Positions 38,727 to 51,845 of a stretch of DNA of 64,000 nt are shown piece by piece. Both the position numbers and the translations under genes were made by a program. The notes below the pieces were generated by a model. It saw only the letters and a program-made list of their open reading frames with translations. It made no database searches and had not been told where the DNA came from. This DNA comes from Daucus carota subsp. sativus. Its lineage: Eukaryota > Streptophyta > Magnoliopsida > Apiales > Apiaceae. Location: positions 46,153,598-46,217,597 of the forward strand of contig NC_030385.2 in assembly GCF_001625215.2 (NCBI RefSeq), read 5' to 3'. Position 1 is the first letter of the stretch; every line of letters begins with the position of its first letter.

Positions 38727-41008
38727 ATGAAGACAGCTGAAAAAGTTATACTCCTGTTCGAAGACTCGGATGGCTTCGCCGCCTCTATTTCCGACGGTCT
38801 CCAACCTAACCCTACCTCTTCTCTCCAAACACTGTAAGTCTCTCTCTCTCTCTCGAGATCTCTCTCCCTCTCATAATAGTTTTTAACGTTGATAAATTAT
38901 TTGTGCAACAGAAAGGAGTGTGTGGATCTATCATTAGAGCAGTACGGAATCAAAGAGAAAATCTCTGTCAATATTACTCATTTTGTTGATTCAAATGGCG
39001 TTTATCAGGTACTTCTTAGCATTATAATTTGTTCCGTTAACAAAAATTTTAATTAGAGTTATTTAGTTATTGTAATGACTACTGTGATATAATGTAATTG
39101 TTGTGATATAATGTAATTGTATTGTTATAAGGATAGTTGTTAATGGCCAGAGCATGAGCATTTGTGTGAGAGGGAGAGTCTGCGATGGAGATCGCACTTT
39201 TATGAATCTACTTTTAGGTCAAACATCTCAGGGAGTAAATTTAGTAGCAGATGGGTTGGTGTATATATATGCTACAGCATTAGGCAGTATTTTGAATTGT
39301 TGGAAGAGTGATGCAACTTCAGAGTTTTGTTTACACATAATTGCTCTTGCCAAGGGAAACCGAAACTGTTGAAAGAGAGAGCATGGATTTGGCGATTGTG
39401 TGGTGGATGATATCAAGCCACTGCAATAAAAACTTAATCCGCTAGTTATATGTTTTTTTCAACTCTTCAAGGCTTGCAATTTTATATCTGAAACTTTCAA
39501 ATGTTATTAAAGTTTGTTTTGCTTAATAATTATCTAGTACATGCCTCTTCTCATTTCTTTTTAGTTTACTAATTTACTGTGTTCTTAATTTTGTAGGACA
39601 GGAAATTGTAGAAAGGACTATTTATCACCTAAATTCCTCTGAATTCGTATTTATTTTGTAGTAGTTTAATTTGAGACCTTTGAAGTTCACTCACATGATA
39701 GATACTATTCAAATTTCCGAATCCGATTACTTTAGCACAAGTACGTAATACTTTAATAACGCGATCCTCATGTCAGGTGTCCATATTGCTTGTGCAAAAA
39801 TGTGAACCTCCAGTTCTTGCATGTGCTGTCAATGAAGCTATAGCCTCGGTAGATGGTGAAAGTCCGTCAAGCATGCCTACTCTTATTATCCCTTTCCTAT
39901 TGCCAGAGTCAAAGCTGAAGCTGGATGATAAAATTTTGTTAAAAAATGTTAATGCTGCTCTCCATGGTATACACACTGGTCCGGATACAGATACTATTAA
40001 AGCCTTGGTCAATAGAACTCAGAAGCTACCATCATCCTTGCAAATTAATCATGAGGCCTTGGCATGCTCATTTCAGCTGGCTCGTGTAATGAATTTACCT
40101 ACCTTCCTTCTTGTTGGACCAAGTGATAAAAGCAAATCCCATAAAAGCTATGAAGAAGATTTGAAGGTAACGAATTCATTAATATTTTTTAACCTCGCTT
40201 TCAATGAGCGTATATATGTTGGATAGAAAACAATATGAGCTCATATAAGGTTTATGTTGATTCAAGGTAATCTGGACAATCTCATATTGTTGTTTTTTAT
40301 CTTTTTGAGTAACTAGTGATCTTTATCCACCCCATCTCCCACTAAGCCTTCAGCATTGAAGTTGTATATTGTGTAGTAGTTGATGTTATAGTTGAGTTCT
40401 TTTTTACTTTGATTTTCTACTTAAGATTTTCTACTAAACTGACCTTCAGAATATGGTCTGTGTTTTTCATTCGCTAACATTTCTTGTTGTAATTGCCACA
40501 ATACACCACATACGCATTACCCTGGTAAGGACAAATTTGAATAACCTACTGCAGCTAGCATCTTTTGTTAACTTGTTTGGGGAGTCCTTGTGCATAGATA
40601 TTTTGTCTTTTCTAATAATATTGCAGTGAAAGTCATACTTACTTTCCCTAATTAACAAAAATACTTCAGTACACATACTTTTGGACTATGTTACCTGGGT
40701 ATAAGCACAAAAATGGGTAACATGGTTTTAAATAGTCATAAAAAAATTTTGCATCTTGTTTTTTTTTGAGTAGTGAAGAAAAGGCTTCCTTCTTCGTTCT
40801 ATATTTTTTTGTTCTTATAATAGACATACTTAGATTATGAGCATAGATTTTTTTTAATGTATATTATAATTGAAAAAAAAAGAAATTAGTAGACCGAACT
40901 TTGTTGTCATTCTATGATTGAGTCAATTATACTAATGTTTTGTCGCAGCTGGCCGAGCTGGTTGGCTTTAGTAACGCCAAGCAGGAAGTCAACAGCTGCG
41001 CACATTGA
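38727..41008 (+). CDS. Conserved plant protein of unknown function, 4 exons
   Basis: Exons 38727-38833, 38912-39008, 39777-40166 and 40949-41008 join with matching phases to 217 codons. I do not recognise a characterised family. The order of strands and helices (KVILLFEDSDGFAASISDG; VYQVSILLVQKCEPPVLACA; SMPTLIIPFLLPESKL; FLLVGPSDKSKSHKSYEEDL; LAELVGFSNAKQEV) suggests a small alpha/beta fold. A proteasome-assembly-chaperone-like protein is one possibility, on general shape only. There is no signal peptide or membrane segment, so it is probably cytosolic or nuclear. Intron 2 (about 770 bases) and intron 3 (about 780 bases) hold no clear element. The start ATG is the first in frame and follows a purine-rich leader. 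Confidence 0.8.
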
Positions 41009-42765
41009 GTACAATGACAGAAAGCCAGCTCTTGACTGTTTAAGTTTTACATGGCAAGATTGATACTGTTGTACATCATCACTTTCTTCTTCTTCTTTTT
41101 TTAAAGACAAATGCTCTGTATAAATGAACAGGGTCCAAAAGTGATAGAAGCCAATACTAAGTTATGCTATATATAAGATTTTATATTTTAGTAAATGTGT
41201 ATGATTGTAGGAGTGAAATCTAAGTTACCATACAAATGTGTTACATGTGTAGCAACCAGTGTCAATAGATGACAAGATAGCTAGTAATTTGCAGAGATCA
41301 GAAAATTATTACAAAGATTAGCTAATTTAATTAATCAAACACATACCGCCTATGAAACCTTTACAGAAACGAAAATCTATATTTGTGATGCATTTTTCGA
41401 CTATATATAGTGGAACTTTTGTTGTACTTGGGAATAAGGAAACACTAACTTATTACTAGAACATAGCTACTTTAGTAACTAATACAGTTTGCTCTGTTTT
41501 ATTGCACTTATTCGTCTAAATGTGTGACTATGCGTTAATAAAGCTTTGGGACTTGTTTCTGCATAATATATTCCTGCCTCGGCATGTAAATGGGTGTCCC
41601 AAACAATGCTATGGGATTTATTTAATGATGTCTGATAGCCCTCTTTTACCAATGACTCATCTGCTGCATATGCATTGCCTATTTATTAAAGTATAATATT
41701 TGCCGAGTGTGGATTCCTCCAGTTACTTGGAGAGCCTGTAGGCCCTGCCTGTATCAATGCATTTTTAAGCACTCATGTGGCATAAATTTCCTGTAAATGT
41801 ATTTGTATTCCATTTTTTTCTGGTGTATGTCTCAGTATATGCCATTTGATCTCTATGGAAACTTTTCTAGGTACTTTGTGAGATAGGAGAGGTTTTAGCA
41901 AGTTTATCATCCTTGTGCTTCGTGAAAGAGAAGATAACTTGGACTCCGACTAAGACATCAAGAGAGAGCATGGAGCCCTGGCGTGCGTTGTATAATTAAG
42001 ATTAAGATGTGTTTTTTAGCATGATAAGTAGATTGCAATAGTAACAAACAATTGATCTTGTTTCAACAATAGTTAAGTCTGACTCTCCCAGCAGTTATCT
42101 GCAGAAAACAGTAATTAGATCAGGGGCAGCCATGCCTTCGGATACAATATGATTTCTCTTTTATATATTTGCTTTAGCTATCATCTTTTTTTTTCCCGTC
42201 TGAATTTTATTTTGATCTGACTTCATTAGTTCATTGTGATTCTTGAAATTTGTCGGAATTATGAGAAGGAATGCTCTTATAATTTCCTAGATCCCATCCT
42301 GTGTAGTTGTGTATTATACAGTTTAGGAAAATTTATGATCTTTACGGGGGTGTCTTGCATAATGTCGTGAATGTCTTGGTGCTTACTCCTTGCCAGTACC
42401 GATCTGCAGATTGTTTACATGTACCCCATCTGTAGATATGCTGGAGACGTTTTATTTTTTTCCCTTCAGCATTGGTTGGCGGTTGCCAGATCCCTCCTGA
42501 ATATACTGCCAGGTTTATCTTTTTAACCGCAAGCAAACTGGTGCAGTTAATTTATGTTTTTACAATTGTATATTGTAAACTGAATTTTTTTTTTTAAAAA
42601 AAGTTTAAGTACTTATTTTCGGTTTGACTTGTCTTATTTTCAGGAATAAATTTTATTTTAACAAAATATATAAATATTTTTTGAAAATAATAACTTGTTT
42701 TTGTAAAATAAAAATGCTAGAGAGCTCTAAATTCTTATCTTGTTTTAAAATCATATACGTATATA
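41009..42765. other. Intergenic, 3' flank of the 38727 gene
   Basis: A/T-rich with many TTTTTT tracts. A long 3' UTR or spliced 3' UTR is possible, but no coding sequence or repeat is recognised. Confidence 0.5.
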
Positions 42766-42795
42766 CTCCTTCTGTTTTTTTTATGTGACGCTTTG
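42766..42795. mobile_element. Stowaway MITE, left fragment (host of the LTR element)
   Basis: CTCCTTCTGTTTTTTTTATG after TA is the left end of a MITE whose other part continues at 51846. The last five bases, CTTTG, are the retrotransposon target site. Confidence 0.75.
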
Positions 42796-44689
42796 TGATG
42801 TGCTAGAAATAGTACCTTTAAATCGCAAGCGCACGATCACCGTTTTAATATAATTAGATTCGTCCACAGAGATTAAAAATATTTTCGCAAATCTTTACTT
42901 AAAACCTAGGCGGAATAGAACAATTAATTTGGAATTTTGAGGATATATTTTTTACAAATTCAAGAATTAAGAAGTAAAATTAATTTGAAAAACATCTAGT
43001 ATGAAATCCTTGGAAAAAGAAAACAAAGTGAAGTTTCAAATTTCATTTATAAATTAAGTATACAATGCAGCATAATTCGTTTTGAAAACAAAATGCACCC
43101 AAAAGAAGTCAACGAAGATTATGACTAAAAGAAAACTAATACTAGCAAATAAATCGGCTGTGCCTCCACTCAAACACCAATAATAAACATACTTTCGTTT
43201 ATTAAACAACACCACGATTAATCAGTAAAAACACCACTTCAACAACTCACAGTATTCAGCAATCATATTAAAATAGCTTGCTCTAAAACGGAACGAAACA
43301 GCATGGCAAATGTGACTCGATGACTCAGTAACAAACATGAACTCGGCCGTGACTCAGGACAGACCCAGTCGACTCAGTACTCGACGAAATCGAACTCAAA
43401 CCAACAAAACTACAAAACCCAGCATAATCAAACTTAACTCAGCAAAGAAAACAGAGCATGGCGACACAGACCTGACTCAAATGCAGCGGCCAGACTCGAC
43501 AAAACTCGTAAACAGAGCAAGATTCAGCAGTTTAAAACTCGGAACAAACTCGACTCAGAACAGACTAAACGCAACAACTCTGTAAAAACGACAAAACAGG
43601 ACTCGGCGACTCAGTAAATCGCAGCAAACAAAACCCAACAGAACAGAACTAACAACAAAAACGAAGCAAAAAGGACTAAACTCGGTAAAGGACAGCAACG
43701 AAATCGGCCAAGTGACTCAGCACAAAGACCCAACTCGGATTCATCGACAACAGGGGAACTCGTACACGACCCATCAAAAGAAAGAAAAACGCAGCAAAGA
43801 TGGGGAGTCGGCGACAATAGAAAACAGCAAATAAGACAACGAAACTTCGGAAAGCAAAATCTGCAAACTAACGACTCGGTGTAAACTTGTGGTTACACAG
43901 TATTTAATTCGGTGGAAGTAAAAGAAAAATGGTGTTGGTTTTTAGAAAGAAGACAGAGCATGAGTATGTTTTTGTTTTAATACATGATGATTAAAGAAAA
44001 CTAATCTGATTAAATCTATAGAAAAGTGGTTGCTACATGTTTTAAAAGAAAATTCACTGCCGAATTAAAGTAACTTGTAACATTAAAATTTAAAGTCAAA
44101 CCCCCACACAAATCATTTTTGTGCTAGAGTTTTAACGACTAATCTAGGCAATCATAAAATCTACACTAATTAGGAGGCTTCTCCCATTCCCAAAAGCCCT
44201 TAAGCATATGGTGGTACTAAGGAGAATATGCCACTTGGAGCAAGAAAAATAGAGACAATACAAGATTAAGCTAAAAGAAGATTTGCACTAAAATAAAAGT
44301 GTTTACAAATGTGGTATGAAAATGAGAGAACAAAAGAAGATCTAGCACTATACTACCTACTAACTAGGAAAAAACTAGGTTAAAAAAATTGTGATTACAA
44401 GTAAAGGGGGTGGGGGTATTTATAGCTAGAAATGTAGGGTTTAGGGGTAGGGTGGCTAAATCTAATCCATCCATGTGTGATGTGTGTTGGGTAGATCATA
44501 GCCCTCCATGTGCCCCTTAGTTGCCAACTCTCTTTATTTCTTCTTTTCTTTTCCTTTTCTCCATTTTCTTGCATTTTCTCTTCTTTCTTTATTTATCTAC
44601 AATTTCCTGAAATAAAATAAATAAGCGATTAATACTACGAAAATAAACAAAAAATAGGCACTTAAATTTGCAAAAATATGGACTAATCA
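42796..44689 (-). repeat. LTR (3' LTR in element orientation)
   Basis: 1,894 bp, same length and apparently the same sequence as 49952-51845. The short ORFs inside it are non-coding by-products. Confidence 0.95.
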
Positions 44690-44703
44690 AACTTCCCCAT
44701 ACC
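44690..44703 (-). other. Polypurine tract
   Basis: On the minus strand GGTATGGGGAAGTT lies directly before the 3' LTR. This is the expected place and composition for the plus-strand primer. Confidence 0.75.
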
Positions 44704-46060
44704 TATCTTTTGCTCGTCCTCGAGTAAAAATCAAAAGAAAAGAAATAAACTAAGAAAACTAAATGCAATTCCTACGCTCCTTTTCGTAGGCGTGACGGGT
44801 GATTTTAGGTTCACCAACCCGTTAAACTCGTAGACGATCTCTACAAGAGGAGTTTTGTCTCCTAAGGGTTTACAGAAGATATACCCATAAAATCTTCGAG
44901 ACATTCTAGCAAGTGTCTACTCGACTCGACTCTTATTTCGTTGGTGTTAACAAAAAGCGTTTTTTAAAGAAAATACGACTCAAAGACTCTTTTACTAATA
45001 ATCAAGATACAGTTGTCTCTAATCTACTTGAATCGACACAAAAAAAAATTTACTAGAAATCCAAGGTGTGTAATGAATTTAAGGCCTTTGATGGATCCTA
45101 ATCATCTAAGAACATTTTCTCTTTTTCAACCAATTTTGAACTGACCCAATCTCTATCGAAACAAATATCTAGCCAAACTTCACAAACTCTTATTCCTTTC
45201 TTTTTTTCTTTTTCTTTTTTCTTCTTTTTTTTTTTTTTTTTTTGCATTGACTTTATTTTGTCCGTTTTCTTAGGCAAACAATGTTACCCATGTAGCGAGC
45301 TTTGGGTCAGTGACTCCCAAACCAAACGGTCTTAGGGCACTAGGTTTTAAAATCCCCCGACGGACTTAATAACTCGAGTAACAAAGGCCACAAAACGAGA
45401 CTAGCCAATCTACTTTTGCCCATTTATCTAAAGATTTTATCGATAAAGAACAATGGGTATTGAAGTAGTTATTCCTTTTCTTCCTTTTTTTTTTCTATCT
45501 TTTTTTATCTCTTTTTTTTTTATTCGCAAAGGTTCGATTCGACATTGTTTCAACATGTGGGTTCTCTCTCAGGTATCGAATAATATCACTAGACAATCTC
45601 TCCATCAAAGGTCTCGTGCAAAGTGTGTGCCATCTTGGAATTTAGAGTACAAATCGGTCGATACAAGCTTCAAAAAGACAACCTTACTCAACTACGTTCA
45701 AATTATCTAGAAGACACTACATATATATACTTTTCGAAAACATGCTAAACACCAACTACTCCTAAAGTTCGAGTGAAGGAAAGACAACTTAGCTAAAAGT
45801 GTCTCTATTTTTGGATTTTCTAATTTTTCATTTTTTTAGGATTTTCATTTTTTAGAATTACACTAAAGCCCTCCCCATACCTAAATCATGCATTGTCCTC
45901 AATGTATGCAAAAGAGAGAATTAAAATGAGAGAGTAAAGAGGAAAAATACCTGAATAGGAGATGAAGGGGATTTTTATTAACACTAACACGACCCACACA
46001 CTCACACATTTCCTTCCCCATACCTGAACTTCATGAGGGAAGGCTCGAAGAAGGACCAAA

Positions 46061-48975
46061 TCAACCAATTCCGGAAGGAAAGATGGGAGGAAGCTTCGAG
46101 AAAGAGTCAAAATGTGTTCGAAAATTTTTAGGCACAAAAACTTTCTCTAGCATATGACCATCGTTCATCCCTATAGGACAAGTATTACTAACATTCTCCC
46201 TAAACCAACTTAATGCTTCTTTATTATCAAGCAAATTAGAGACTATGAAATCTTGGTTAAGGGACAAATCACTAGGAACGATGTAAGAAATGATGTCATC
46301 CTCCCCTAAAGCTCTATGTGAATGAGGGAACAATGAGTCAAATGTTGGTGTTTCACCAACATGACTCGCAAAATCGGGCCTAGGGTTCACACTAACAATC
46401 TCGGGTGGAGTTTCCCATTTTGAACAAATGTCGTTCAATTCCCCTAACAACTCCTCCGAGGTCAACTCTTTCAACGACTCATGATATTCCCTATTGTTCT
46501 CGTTGTTGACTTTGAAATCCTCGTTGAGAAGAGACTCAATCTCACTATCCTCAAAACTAGACCATGTGACAAACTTGTTGACCACATTAACCCCTATAGG
46601 TTGCTCATAAAGCTCATTGGGTTCTTTTCCTACATTGAAAATGTTTAAGTCTATGGTCATGTTTCCAAAAGTGAGCTTCATAGAACCATTCCTACAATTG
46701 ATTAAGGCATTGGATGTAGCAAGAAAAGGTCGTCCTAAAATGATAGGAATTTGGTTCTTAGGATTCGAGACGGGTTGAGTCTCGAGAACAACAAAGTCAA
46801 CGGGAAAGATAAAATCACCGATTTTGATCAACACGTCCTCAATAATTCCCTTTGGCATTTTAATCGAACGATCGGCAAGTTGAAGGGTCATATTGGTGGT
46901 CTTGAGATCCCCTAAACCTAGGGCTTGATAGACCGAGAAGGGAAGAAGATTCACACTCGCTCCTAAATCAAGTAAAGCTTTATCCACAAAAGTATTGCCT
47001 ATGACACAAGAAATTGTAGGACAACCGGGGTCCTTATATTTCACGGGAATTTGATTCGAGAGAATCGAGCTTACTTGAGAGGTCAAAAAGGCTTTCTTTG
47101 GGACATGAGTGGTTCTCTTATGGGTACACAAATCTTTTAGACACTTGGCATAAGAAGGAACTTGTTGAATGGCATCTAAAAGAGGAATGTTTATCTTGAC
47201 TTGTTTGAAAACTTCTAGGATTTGCTCCATTTGGGCCGATTGTTTAGGAGGAATGAGTCTTTGTGGGTAAGGAACCCTTGGCTTATAAACTTCTTCATTG
47301 GGCTTTTGAGAAATGGGCCCGGGACTAGGTTCACTCATATACTCACGGGCTTTTGAACATTCGGGCTTATCATGATTAGTGCTAGACAAAGAAGGATTTT
47401 GTTTAGGAATCGACTCCTCATTTTCATTCACGTTCTCACCAACTTTGTTATCCACTTGGTTTCCCGACCTTAGAGAGATAATCGCATTAACATTCTCGGG
47501 AGGTCTTTGATTGAGAGGAAACTTAGGATTGACCTCGGGTTGACTTGACAACTTGTTCTTCTCTCGCTCACACAATGCGCTAGCTAATTGACTCAATTGC
47601 GCCTCTAACTTAGACACGGCTTGCACGTTAGAATGCAAAATTTGCCTATCTTGGGTTAGGGTTGTCATGAAAGTATGTTGAGATTGAGTCAAATTAGTTT
47701 GCGATTTAACTAAGGCTTCCAAACTCTTTTCTAAAGAATTAAGACGTTTATCCGAATCATTAAAACCGGGAGGATTCAAAGGTGTTTGAATTGGGTTAGG
47801 AAATGAGTTCGGACTTTGGGTTGGGCAAGAGTTTGAGTTGGGCCTTTGAAAATTTGTTTGAGGAGTTTGAAAAGAAGTTGGGCCTTGATTCATTTGAAAA
47901 TTGGGTTGAGGAACTTGACAATTTTGACCTTGGGTCCATGAGAAATTTGGGTGATTTCTCCACCCGGGATTATAAGTGGGTGAAAATGCATCATTCCTAG
48001 AATTTTGGAACATCGCATTTACTTGTTCAAGTTCGTGCAAGGGTTGAGTTGCGGGATTTTGAAAATTGTAACAAGGGTGCGTCGACATTTGTGTCGGAGG
48101 TTTACTAGTTTCTAAAGCTTCAAGTCTCCTAGTTAGGGTAGCTAATTTGGCATCGGTTGCCACATTGTTTCCTATCGAATGCAAACCCCTAGCACTAGAC
48201 GACTGAATTGACTTTTTGGGTTCCCTAGTTGACTCCCACATCATAGTCTTTTCCGCTAAATCCTCGAAAAATTCCCAACCTTGGTCCTCATCTTTTTCCA
48301 TGAATTTACCTTGGCACATAGACTCTAATAACGCGGTGGTTTGACTATCTAAGGCCTCGTAAACTATCTTGCAAAGTCTCCATTTTTCTATTCCGTGGTG
48401 GGGGCATTGTGAGAGAAGATTTTTGAAACGGTCAAAGAAAATCCAAAAAGACTCATTTTCCTTTGATGAAATTGATTTATTTCATTTGTAATTCGAGTAG
48501 TCTTATGATTTGGAAAATACTTTTTAAGAAATACCACAACGAACCCCTCCCACGTGGAGATAGAATTAACGGGAAGACTATATAGCCATTTTTTAGCATT
48601 CTCCTTAAGCGCAAAATTAATGAGCCTAAGTCTAATTGAATCTTCCGTTAATTGGTGGAGCTTTTGGAGGGAACAAACTTCCTCGAACTCTTGGATAAAA
48701 AGATAAGGATCTTCACCCTCACTCCCTAAAAATTTAGGCAACATGCTAATGTGATGTGCCTTGATTTCGAAATTATTCCCATTTACGGGAGGAAGAGTGA
48801 TGCACGATGGTTGAGCAGAACGGGACGGGTAACAGCGGTCTTTAAGAGACAACGCCATGTTTACTATCGGTTCGCTAGCTTCTATGGGTTCGGAGTCCGA
48901 AGAGGATGAAGAAGGAATTTCGATGATCGGTCTAATTAATCTAGACGATTCGTTCCTAACCCAAGTAGTTCGCAT
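46061..48975 (-). pseudogene. Retrotransposon gag-protease, frameshifted
   Basis: The gag reading frame opens at 48975. It includes the retrotransposon gag core (KFLGSEGEDPYLFIQEFEEV, KKWLYSLPVNSISTWEGF) and ends prematurely at 48388. The following frame, open to 46061 (752 codons from its first Met at 48319), has the Gln/Asn/Pro-rich linker, NPGWRNHPNFSW, and a retropepsin domain near 47070-46620. The protease active site is LDLGAS, the DLG variant typical of Athila-type elements, and ILGRPFL is the second conserved loop. The two frames are offset by one base, and the shift falls around 48460. Downstream of 46061 no polymerase coding sequence follows. No zinc knuckle was seen. The break means this copy probably makes no full-length Gag. 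Confidence 0.85.
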
Positions 48976-49927
48976 AAACTAGATAGTAAACACGTAGCAA
49001 ATAAGTACGAAGAAATAAAACAAACAAAAGAAAGGGTGTAAAAATGAAAGAAAAACTTAATTCTAGGGTTCCCTAATAAAAATGAACTAGACCTTGCTCC
49101 TAACGTTAAGGACCACCAAAAACTCGATAAATCCAAAATTATTCGGACCGGTCTGGCCAGTTTGGAGCAGGCATTGCCAAGAGGCCAATCTCCGCGCTTA
49201 GACACCAAACCTTAATCGGCCAGGTAAGCTTTCGCTTGCCTTAGACACCGAAAAGTCGGAATAATTAAAGATTACCTCGTCTTTTAGGTACCTTCCTAGT
49301 TGAGCGCGAAATCCTAGGGGCTAACGTCTAATTCAATTTTATTAAAAGGCTAGGGAAATGCAAAATGAAGTAATTAAGTCGTTGTGGGCCAAGGAAAGAG
49401 TGATGAAATCCCTTCCCTTATCTTATAAATGGGTTTTGCCCTTAAGATTTATTTAAAATGATGCACCACACAACGATATAATAAAAGCGGTAAACAAATA
49501 GGGATGAATTAAACTACGTGTCCTAATCTAGAGAAAAGAAAGAAATTAACGCACCTTAGGGTCCTCCAGCGATCACCACAAATAGGTACGAAAATTTAAA
49601 AACAAAAAGTAAAATCTAAATGATGTGCTCCTAAGTGATTAAATGCATGATGCACAATTATGTAGTTCTAACTAATATTTTTGGATTTTAAAATTTCTTT
49701 ATTTTTTGTGATTTTCAATTTTCAGATTTGTTTGTGGTTTTCTAAATAAAAACGAAAAATAAGAGTGGAGAGATACGGGATACCGAAGCAAGCTTCCAAA
49801 TCCGAGCAAAATTTGTCCACTTTACTCCATAATTCCCGAATAATCCTCCTCGAAATAAAAACAAAAAATAGTGAGAAACAAACTAATCCGAAAGATTAAA
49901 AATAAAGGTGCGAAAAATTAATTTTAA

Positions 49928-49945
49928 TCCCCGGCAGCGGCGCCA
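49928..49945 (-). other. Primer binding site, tRNA-Asp type
   Basis: On the minus strand TGGCGCCGCTGCCGGGGA starts six bases after the 5' LTR. It is complementary to the 3' end of plant tRNA-Asp with one mismatch. This primer is typical of Athila and Tat Gypsy lineages. Confidence 0.85.
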
Positions 49946-49951
49946 AAAACT

Positions 49952-51845
49952 TGATGTGCTAGAAATAGTACCTTTAAATCGCAAGCGCACGATCACCGTT
50001 TTAATATAATTAGATTCGTCCACAGAGATTAAAAATATTTTCGCAAATCTTTACTTAAAACCTAGGCGGAATAGAACAATTAATTTGGAATTTTGAGGAT
50101 ATATTTTTTACAAATTCAAGAATTAAGAAGTAAAATTAATTTGAAAAACATCTAGTATGAAATCCTTGGAAAAAGAAAACAAAGTGAAGTTTCAAATTTC
50201 ATTTATAAATTAAGTATACAATGCAGCATAATTCGTTTTGAAAACAAAATGCACCCAAAAGAAGTCAACGAAGATTATGACTAAAAGAAAACTAATACTA
50301 GCAAATAAATCGGCTGTGCCTCCACTCAAACACCAATAATAAACATACTTTCGTTTATTAAACAACACCACGATTAATCAGTAAAAACACCACTTCAACA
50401 ACTCACAGTATTCAGCAATCATATTAAAATAGCTTGCTCTAAAACGGAACGAAACAGCATGGCAAATGTGACTCGATGACTCAGTAACAAACATGAACTC
50501 GGCCGTGACTCAGGACAGACCCAGTCGACTCAGTACTCGACGAAATCGAACTCAAACCAACAAAACTACAAAACCCAGCATAATCAAACTTAACTCAGCA
50601 AAGAAAACAGAGCATGGCGACACAGACCTGACTCAAATGCAGCGGCCAGACTCGACAAAACTCGTAAACAGAGCAAGATTCAGCAGTTTAAAACTCGGAA
50701 CAAACTCGACTCAGAACAGACTAAACGCAACAACTCTGTAAAAACGACAAAACAGGACTCGGCGACTCAGTAAATCGCAGCAAACAAAACCCAACAGAAC
50801 AGAACTAACAACAAAAACGAAGCAAAAAGGACTAAACTCGGTAAAGGACAGCAACGAAATCGGCCAAGTGACTCAGCACAAAGACCCAACTCGGATTCAT
50901 CGACAACAGGGGAACTCGTACACGACCCATCAAAAGAAAGAAAAACGCAGCAAAGATGGGGAGTCGGCGACAATAGAAAACAGCAAATAAGACAACGAAA
51001 CTTCGGAAAGCAAAATCTGCAAACTAACGACTCGGTGTAAACTTGTGGTTACACAGTATTTAATTCGGTGGAAGTAAAAGAAAAATGGTGTTGGTTTTTA
51101 GAAAGAAGACAGAGCATGAGTATGTTTTTGTTTTAATACATGATGATTAAAGAAAACTAATCTGATTAAATCTATAGAAAAGTGGTTGCTACATGTTTTA
51201 AAAGAAAATTCACTGCCGAATTAAAGTAACTTGTAACATTAAAATTTAAAGTCAAACCCCCACACAAATCATTTTTGTGCTAGAGTTTTAACGACTAATC
51301 TAGGCAATCATAAAATCTACACTAATTAGGAGGCTTCTCCCATTCCCAAAAGCCCTTAAGCATATGGTGGTACTAAGGAGAATATGCCACTTGGAGCAAG
51401 AAAAATAGAGACAATACAAGATTAAGCTAAAAGAAGATTTGCACTAAAATAAAAGTGTTTACAAATGTGGTATGAAAATGAGAGAACAAAAGAAGATCTA
51501 GCACTATACTACCTACTAACTAGGAAAAAACTAGGTTAAAAAAATTGTGATTACAAGTAAAGGGGGTGGGGGTATTTATAGCTAGAAATGTAGGGTTTAG
51601 GGGTAGGGTGGCTAAATCTAATCCATCCATGTGTGATGTGTGTTGGGTAGATCATAGCCCTCCATGTGCCCCTTAGTTGCCAACTCTCTTTATTTCTTCT
51701 TTTCTTTTCCTTTTCTCCATTTTCTTGCATTTTCTCTTCTTTCTTTATTTATCTACAATTTCCTGAAATAAAATAAATAAGCGATTAATACTACGAAAAT
51801 AAACAAAAAATAGGCACTTAAATTTGCAAAAATATGGACTAATCA
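49952..51845 (-). repeat. LTR (5' LTR in element orientation)
   Basis: 1,894 bp, TG...CA, equal in length to 42796-44689. It should carry the element promoter and transcription start. Confidence 0.95.

Larger units (their letters stand above)
42796..51845 (-). mobile_element. Ty3/Gypsy LTR retrotransposon, Athila/Tat-like, non-autonomous
   Basis: A complete insertion of 9,050 bp. Two 1,894-bp LTRs with TG...CA ends are flanked by a 5-bp target duplication CTTTG (42791-42795, 51846-51850). Reading on the minus strand, the order is LTR, tRNA-Asp primer site (49945-49928), about 950 bases of leader, gag, aspartic protease, about 1.4 kb of non-coding pyrimidine-rich sequence, polypurine tract, LTR. 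No reverse transcriptase, RNase H or integrase motif is found, so it must be mobilised by proteins of another element. The LTRs look identical over all stretches compared, which implies a very young insertion. Confidence 0.93.

Noticed and set aside
43337-43817. Identical 82- and 68-codon ORFs in both LTRs (also 50493-50973)
   Set aside because: They are duplicated only because the LTRs are duplicates. Composition is skewed by CGACTCAG-like words, and there is no homology to known proteins.
45210-45245. Long T tract considered as a poly-A tail of a retrogene on the minus strand
   Set aside because: It lies inside the LTR element's internal region, with no gene body or target duplication attached.
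44704-46060. Search for reverse transcriptase or integrase downstream of the protease
   Set aside because: No frame longer than about 85 codons, and no YxDD, zinc-finger HHCC or DDE-like pattern seen on either strand.
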